Below are positions 22,187-26,845 of a stretch of DNA of 26,845 nucleotides, piece by piece; position 1 is the stretch's first letter, and each line of letters opens with the position of its first letter. The notes beneath the pieces were generated by a model. That model was given only the letters and a program-made list of their open reading frames with translations. It was not told the origin of the DNA and searched no databases. A program made the position numbers and the translations under genes. Source of the DNA: Bordetella parapertussis (lineage in GTDB: Bacteria; Pseudomonadota; Gammaproteobacteria; Burkholderiales; Burkholderiaceae_C); the NCBI GenBank assembly GCA_945901125.1, contig CAMDKD010000039.1, positions 1-26,845 of the forward strand, written 5' to 3'.

Positions 22187-23581
22187 TCAGATGTGCAGCG
22201 CGCGACCGTACGCCGATAGCACAGCTTCGTGCATAGCTTCGGACATAGTCGGATGTGGAAAAATAGCCGCCATCAATTCAGCTTCAGTCGCCTCTAGGGA
22301 TTGAGCGATGGCGAAACCCTGAATCATTTCAGTTACCTCTTCACCCAGCATATGCGCGCCTAATAGCTCTCCACTTTCTTCATCGAACACCACTTTCACA
22401 AACCCAGCTGTGGCGCCCATAGCAATGGCCTTGCCGTTGGCGAAAAACGGAAACTTTCCAACCTTTACCTTGCGCCCATCAGCTTGCGCCTGCAATTCAG
22501 TCAGACCGACGCTGGCGACTTGTGGATGGCTGTATGTGCAGGCCGCCACGCGCTTGGAATCCAGAGGGTGCGGATGCAGACCGGCGATGTGCTCAACACA
22601 TATCACTCCTTCGTGGCTCGCCTTATGCGCCAGCCATGGTGGACCAGCCACATCCCCAATGGCGTAGATGCCAGGCTCTTGCGTTTGACAGAACTGATCG
22701 GTCACTATGTGGGTCTTTTCAATTTTGATGGCCGTCTTCTCCAAGCCCAGGTCTTCGACGTTGCCAACGATGCCAGCTGCGACCAGTACAACGTCTGCTT
22801 GAACTCGACTTGTCGTTTTCCCTTGTAGATCAAGTTGCCACCCTGCGCCTTCCCGAACAGCGCCTTGTACAGCCGTTGCCGTATGTAGCGTGATTCCATC
22901 ACGCGACAGGCTTGAAGCCATCTGGGTTGATATGTCGATATCCTCCAAAGGCAAAACACGGTCCGCCATTTCGACCACGATTACCTCGACGCCGACGGCA
23001 TGGTAAAAGCTCGCAAACTCAATACCAATCGCACCTGCCCCAACGATCACCATGCGTTTCGGAACGCTTGGGGGATTGAGCGCGTCGCGATAAGTCCAAA
23101 TCGTCTTGCCGTCCGGATCAAGCTCAGGCAAATTCCGTGCACGTGCCCCCGTCGCAAGAATGATGTGTTTGGCGCTGACCAAAGTTGCCCGCCCGCTCTT
23201 GTCGGTAACTTTTAGCGATCCTTTACCCTCCAAGCGAGCGTGACCACTAAGAACAGTGATGCCATTCTTCTTCATCAAACTATCGATACCCTTGTTCAAC
23301 TGAGCTGCAACCGCTCTTGAACGGGCGACCATGGCGGGTACATCAGCCGTCGATGCCGTTACTTTCACACCAAAATGTGATGCATTCTTAGTCAAGCGCA
23401 GTACATCAGCGCAACGCAATAGCGCCTTAGTCGGAATACAGCCCCAGTTGAGGCAAATACCACCCAATTCGGCCCTCTCGACAATGGCGGTTTTCATACC
23501 CAACTGCACGGCTCGAATGGCTGCTACATAGCCACCTGGTCCACTGCCTATTACGACCAGATCAAAAACAGGATGTGTCAT
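22187..23581 (-). CDS. lpdA: dihydrolipoyl dehydrogenase (E3)
   Basis: Flavoprotein disulfide reductase of 464 residues that reoxidises dihydrolipoyl groups on E2 with NAD. FAD motif GSGPGG at 12-17; redox disulfide Cys43/Cys48 in GGICLNWGCIPTKALL; NAD-binding GAGAIGIEFASF in the middle; FAD contact AIGDVAGPPWLAHKA; catalytic pair His443 and Glu448 in HPTMSEAMHEAV. All key residues are intact. The Shine-Dalgarno (TGAGGA) overlaps the stop codon of the E2 gene nine bases upstream, indicating tight coupling. Being encoded with E1 and E2, it is probably dedicated to this complex. The spelling lpdA is the family symbol. Confidence 0.96.
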   Translation of the reverse strand: MTHPVFDLVVIGSGPGGYVAAIRAVQLGMKTAIVERAELGGICLNWGCIPTKALLRCADVLRLTKNASHFGVKVTASTADVPAMVARSRAVAAQLNKGIDSLMKKNGITVLSGHARLEGKGSLKVTDKSGRATLVSAKHIILATGARARNLPELDPDGKTIWTYRDALNPPSVPKRMVIVGAGAIGIEFASFYHAVGVEVIVVEMADRVLPLEDIDISTQMASSLSRDGITLHTATAVQGAVREGAGWQLDLQGKTTSRVQADVVLVAAGIVGNVEDLGLEKTAIKIEKTHIVTDQFCQTQEPGIYAIGDVAGPPWLAHKASHEGVICVEHIAGLHPHPLDSKRVAACTYSHPQVASVGLTELQAQADGRKVKVGKFPFFANGKAIAMGATAGFVKVVFDEESGELLGAHMLGEEVTEMIQGFAIAQSLEATEAELMAAIFPHPTMSEAMHEAVLSAYGRALHI

Positions 23582-23590
23582 ATCTGGTCC

Positions 23591-24829
23591 TCAGATCAAC
23601 ATCGACAGTGGATTTTCCAGAAGTCGCTTGAACGCTGCCAACCATTGCGCCGCCAGTGCACCGTCGATTGCACGGTGATCCACGGATAGCGTACAGCGCA
23701 TGACCGATGCAATCTTCACCGCGCCATCCTCAACCACTGGAACTTGCTGAGTCATCCCGACTGCAAGAATCGCAGCTTGTGGTGGATTGATGATTGCGGA
23801 GAATTCGCTCACACCAAACATGCCCAGATTGCTCACACTAAAGCTGCCGCCTTGGTATTCATCCGGACGCAATTGCGAGGCGCGCGCACGCTCAGCCAAA
23901 TCGGCAATTTCTTGGCTAATCATCGACAGCGACTTGCGATCCGCGGCGCGCACGATGGGTGTAATGAGACCGAAATCAGTAGACACAGCTATGGCAATAT
24001 CTGCTTGCGTGTACTGACGCATTGCGTTTTCTGTCCAGCCTACGTTGGCTTGTGGTACCTCACGCAGAGCAACAGCTACAGCACGCACAATGAAATCATT
24101 GACGGAAATTTTTCGTGGCATAGCCGTATTGATTTCACTGCGCAGTGACATCAGTCGGTCCATGCGACAGTCCACAGAAAGATAAAAGTGTGGGATGGTG
24201 GACTTACTCTCGGTCAATCGACGAGCGATGGTACGCCTCATGCCACTGTGCGGAACTTCGGTGTAGTCACCCAAGGTCGATGGCGAAACAGTTGATGGTT
24301 GGGTCATGACGGGCGAAGAGACCACAACTGCGGAACCGGCCTCAATGTCTCGTTTCACGATTCGACCATTCGGGCCACTGCCGATCAGTGTATTCAAGTC
24401 TATACCGCGTTGCTTAGCCAAGCGGCGTGCCAAAGGACTGACGAAAACTCTATGCGATGGGGTGACCTTCGATCCGCTCAATAAAGTTGGTGGGGCGGCA
24501 GGTTCAGAAGTGGATGGATTTGCCAGCTGTGGGACACTAGCATTGTCTCCAGTTTTAGCCAGCAGGGCTGACACATTTACGCTGGTCTCGCCCACGTCTA
24601 GCAGAACACCAATGGGCGAACCAACTTCTACTTCTTGCCCTGCCTGAATAAGCGTAGGACCCATTACGCCAGCGCGATCGGCGTTGAATTCAACGATGGC
24701 CTTATCAGTTTCGATTTCGGCTAGGCAGTCACCCACAGCGACAACCTCCCCCTCCTTCTTGATCCATGTTTGCAGCGTTACTTGAGTGGCGTTCGCTGCT
24801 ACTTCGGGCATGCATATCAAGGTGGCCAT
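23591..24829 (-). CDS. 2-oxoacid dehydrogenase E2, dihydrolipoamide acyltransferase
   Basis: Acyl-transferring core of the complex, 412 residues from the ATG at 24829 (AAGGA upstream; starts further up would overlap the VOC gene). One lipoyl domain (1-80) with lipoyl-Lys43 in EIETDKAIVEF; a Pro/Ala/Ser-rich linker; an E3/E1-binding domain at about 128-164 (VSPLARRLAKQRGIDL, GSGPNGRIVKRDIE); and the catalytic domain with His385 and Asp389 in VDHRAIDGALAAQWL. The single lipoyl domain and compact size fit acetoin or branched-chain-type complexes as well as simple pyruvate dehydrogenases. It lies 13 bp after the VOC gene and 9 bp before lpdA. Confidence 0.94.
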   Translation of the reverse strand: MATLICMPEVAANATQVTLQTWIKKEGEVVAVGDCLAEIETDKAIVEFNADRAGVMGPTLIQAGQEVEVGSPIGVLLDVGETSVNVSALLAKTGDNASVPQLANPSTSEPAAPPTLLSGSKVTPSHRVFVSPLARRLAKQRGIDLNTLIGSGPNGRIVKRDIEAGSAVVVSSPVMTQPSTVSPSTLGDYTEVPHSGMRRTIARRLTESKSTIPHFYLSVDCRMDRLMSLRSEINTAMPRKISVNDFIVRAVAVALREVPQANVGWTENAMRQYTQADIAIAVSTDFGLITPIVRAADRKSLSMISQEIADLAERARASQLRPDEYQGGSFSVSNLGMFGVSEFSAIINPPQAAILAVGMTQQVPVVEDGAVKIASVMRCTLSVDHRAIDGALAAQWLAAFKRLLENPLSMLI

Positions 24830-24842
24830 TTCAAAGAGTCCT

Positions 24843-25319
24843 TTAATGAAAATCAGGCCGATAGGCCTTGAAGTCAGAGTACTGCACAATCTCGATCACA
24901 TTGCCTTCCGGGTCGTGAAAAAATGCCAGATAAGTACCAGGGCGCACCTCAATGCGGCTGGGGCCAGTCAAAAAAATCACTCCTAACCCATTTAGCTGAT
25001 TGATAACCATCTCGATATCGTCAGCGATGAAGGTCAGATAGGTCGCATTAGCTTTATCGAGGATGTAATCAGTCGCTGCCTCAGCGGGAGGAGGGTTAAA
25101 GGGTGCCAGGAGCTTGATGCGTTCGCCCTGGGGTGTTTGCAGCCTCACTAAGGTGTAACCTGAAGCATTCATTGTCGCCAGCTGCGCTAGCTCAGCGGGC
25201 ACTTTGACTTCATTGATTAACCCAAAAAACCCCATCACCTCTTCGTAGAACTGGCGCATTCGGACAACATCACGCACAGGGATGCCAACCTCCATAGGGA
25301 CAATCATGTCTATATTCAT
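24843..25319 (-). CDS. VOC (glyoxalase/bleomycin-resistance fold) protein
   Basis: A 158-residue protein with two beta-alpha-beta-beta-beta modules: VGIPVRDVVRMRQFYEEVMGF in the first, and TYLTFIADDIEMVINQLNGLGV then YLAFFHDPEGNVIEIVQ in the second. In canonical VOC metalloenzymes two His and one or two Glu bind the metal. Here Glu10 stands where the first His usually is, Tyr94 where the second is, and Glu143 is kept. It may bind a ligand without metal, or use an altered site. It sits between E1 and E2 with gaps of 16 and 13 bp, so it is an integral part of the operon. Its role, perhaps handling a 2-oxo substrate, is inference. Confidence 0.85.
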   Translation of the reverse strand: MNIDMIVPMEVGIPVRDVVRMRQFYEEVMGFFGLINEVKVPAELAQLATMNASGYTLVRLQTPQGERIKLLAPFNPPPAEAATDYILDKANATYLTFIADDIEMVINQLNGLGVIFLTGPSRIEVRPGTYLAFFHDPEGNVIEIVQYSDFKAYRPDFH

Positions 25320-25335
25320 GGAATGGGTCCTTGGT

Positions 25336-26845
25336 TCAGGCGAAGCCCTTGGCTTGCATGACCAATTTGAGCCCGTTTACAACTTCCTCGGTCCGTGCAG
25401 TAGCAGCACGCTCCAGCACTTTGGAGATGCTGGGCGAGGCTTCTGCTCCAGTCACACGTTGCACCGGCTGGTCGAGCCAGTCGAAGTAACGCCGTTGAAT
25501 CTCGTCGGCCAGCCAACCGCCATAAGAGGTGCCTCGCACGCCCTGCTCGACCAGAATAACGTTGTTAGTCTTTTTGATGCTTAATTCAATCGTGTTCCAA
25601 TCAATGCTTGCTTGATCGAGCCAACGCAGGTCAATCACTTCGGCATCAATGCTTGTTTCCTCAATTGCATCAAGCGAGTGACTTACCATGGACAGGTAGG
25701 TGATTAGAGTCACTTCTGTACCAATACGTCTTACTGCCGCCTTACCCAGTGGCAAGTGGAAATCAAAATCATCTACGGGTCCCACGCCCGTGGAGTTGTA
25801 AAGGTCAACGTGCTCGATCACGAGAACCGGATCTTTGCAAGACAAAGCTGTATTCATCAACCCGACGTAATCATAGGAATTAGATGGCGCGACGATGCGC
25901 CAACCTGGATTGGTTGCAAAGATACCGGCTGGATCCATGGAATGCTGGGATCCATAACCGGTACCCATGGCGATCTTTGTGCGTAGTACCAAGGGTACGC
26001 CACTTTCGCCACCGAACATGTGCCGAGCCTTGCCAATCTGGTTGAACACCTGATCCGCAGCTACCCACATGAAATCCGGATACATGAACTCAACAACCGG
26101 CTTGAAACGGCCATCTAAAGCCATGCCGCCGGCTAAGCCGACGAACGCGTTCTCGCTAATCGGGGTTCCCAGCACTCGATCTGGAAATTTCTCACTCAAG
26201 CCACGCGTTGCACCATTCGTCCCACCCTTGAGACGATGTACGTCTTCACCCATGACCACCACCGATTTATCGGTTTCCATTCGCCGCGCCATGACATCTG
26301 CAACGACGTCGACAAATTTGCGTTCGGCGAGCTTGCCCTTAAACTCGGACTGTTCTTCGAATCGAAGTCCTTCAAGTTCTTTGAGGTTGCTTCGAATACC
26401 GACATCGCGAAAATATGGGCTTGGCCAAAACTCGGGGCAAATTCGACGTTTGCCCGCTTTTCCAGAAGGGTCCACCTCTGTCAGCTCCGCAACGGCTTTT
26501 TGCATCACTTCTTTGACAGTTTCTCGCAGGTTTAACACTTCTTCTGCCGTTATGAGTTTTCGCTTTTGCATTTGAGTTGATGTCAACTCAATTGGATCAC
26601 GAGCCTTCCAATGCTGCTCCTCTTCCTTTGACCGGTAGCCGAATGCGCTGCCCGGAAACGGACCATTCTGATGGAAAAAGCGGTAGACATCAGCTTCAAT
26701 TATGGTTGGGCCTTTTCCCGCGCGCATGTGTTCCAGCGCTTCTTGCATAGCGATATGCACCGCGAGAGGATCCATCCCGTCAACTTTCCAGCTGGGACTG
26801 TTGAAGGCTAATCCCCGTGCAGACAACCTCGGTTCCGCAGTCGAT
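25336..26845 (-). CDS. 2-oxoacid dehydrogenase E1, fused alpha-beta, 5' end outside window
   Basis: Thiamine-diphosphate-dependent decarboxylating component. The frame is open to the right edge, so the start and the thiamine-binding GDG motif are not visible. The visible part begins with the end of the alpha subunit (GLAFNSPSWKVDGMDPLAV, PTIIEADVYRFFHQNGPFPG, GYRSKEEEQHWKARDP), then a linker of about 90 residues rich in charged helices. A whole beta subunit follows (VVVMGEDVHRLKGGTNGATR, TPISENAFVGLAGGMAL, VEFMYPDFMWVAADQVFNQ, MGTGYGSQHSMDP, and a transketolase C-terminal domain with EQGVRGTSYGGWLADEI). Alpha and beta are separate genes in most acetoin and branched-chain systems; here they are one chain. 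First visible gene of the operon. Confidence 0.92.
   Translation of the reverse strand, partial: STAEPRLSARGLAFNSPSWKVDGMDPLAVHIAMQEALEHMRAGKGPTIIEADVYRFFHQNGPFPGSAFGYRSKEEEQHWKARDPIELTSTQMQKRKLITAEEVLNLRETVKEVMQKAVAELTEVDPSGKAGKRRICPEFWPSPYFRDVGIRSNLKELEGLRFEEQSEFKGKLAERKFVDVVADVMARRMETDKSVVVMGEDVHRLKGGTNGATRGLSEKFPDRVLGTPISENAFVGLAGGMALDGRFKPVVEFMYPDFMWVAADQVFNQIGKARHMFGGESGVPLVLRTKIAMGTGYGSQHSMDPAGIFATNPGWRIVAPSNSYDYVGLMNTALSCKDPVLVIEHVDLYNSTGVGPVDDFDFHLPLGKAAVRRIGTEVTLITYLSMVSHSLDAIEETSIDAEVIDLRWLDQASIDWNTIELSIKKTNNVILVEQGVRGTSYGGWLADEIQRRYFDWLDQPVQRVTGAEASPSISKVLERAATARTEEVVNGLKLVMQAKGFA

Overview
The window looks like chromosomal DNA from a betaproteobacterium, most likely Burkholderiales. 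Supporting signs are a Bug/TctC-type periplasmic binding protein, a CbbR-like LysR regulator paired with an SbtA-type permease, several LysR regulators facing metabolic operons, and dense, GC-rich coding. The genus cannot be told from the sequence alone. No rRNA, tRNA, CRISPR array, insertion sequence or phage gene was seen.

Layout. (1) 1-3362: a possible gene start at the left edge on the minus strand, then the peroxide-defence pair ahpC-ahpF, then queC (7-deazaguanine synthesis). (2) 3451-6688: a plus-strand set of SDR dehydrogenase, amidase and Bug-type periplasmic binding protein; amidase and Bug genes overlap by one base. (3) 6699-10919: a minus-strand operon sbtA-like permease, DUF6671 zinc-ribbon protein and a HisD-family dehydrogenase (HpsN-like), facing a CbbR-type LysR regulator. 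(4) 10974-14807: housekeeping and stress membrane genes: zf-TFIIB protein, an unlisted small membrane protein, a YccA/BI-1 protein, an NhaR-like regulator, a TerC/Alx protein and a DUF2062 protein. (5) 14799-18911: a minus-strand operon of GST, two tandem CmcJ/NvfI-family oxidoreductases and a ChrR-like double cupin, facing a LysR regulator. This is the strongest candidate for an uncharacterised pathway. (6) 18912-21060: a visibly more AT-rich block with a GcvA-like regulator and a lone OpuAC-type betaine/choline binding protein. (7) 21174-26845: a minus-strand operon for a 2-oxoacid dehydrogenase complex: fused E1 alpha-beta (cut by the right edge), a VOC protein, E2, E3 and an SDR. It ends in what looks like the C-terminal remnant of a shikimate-dehydrogenase-like gene.

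How the genes work together. AhpF passes electrons from NADH to AhpC for peroxide reduction. The SDR/amidase/Bug set reads as uptake and hydrolysis of an unknown amide or organic acid. The E1-E2-E3 set makes a complete oxidative decarboxylation complex whose substrate is not evident. The GST/CmcJ/CmcJ/cupin set suggests glutathione-linked and metal-dependent oxidation of an unknown small molecule. Functions come from recognising family motifs by eye; no database search was possible.
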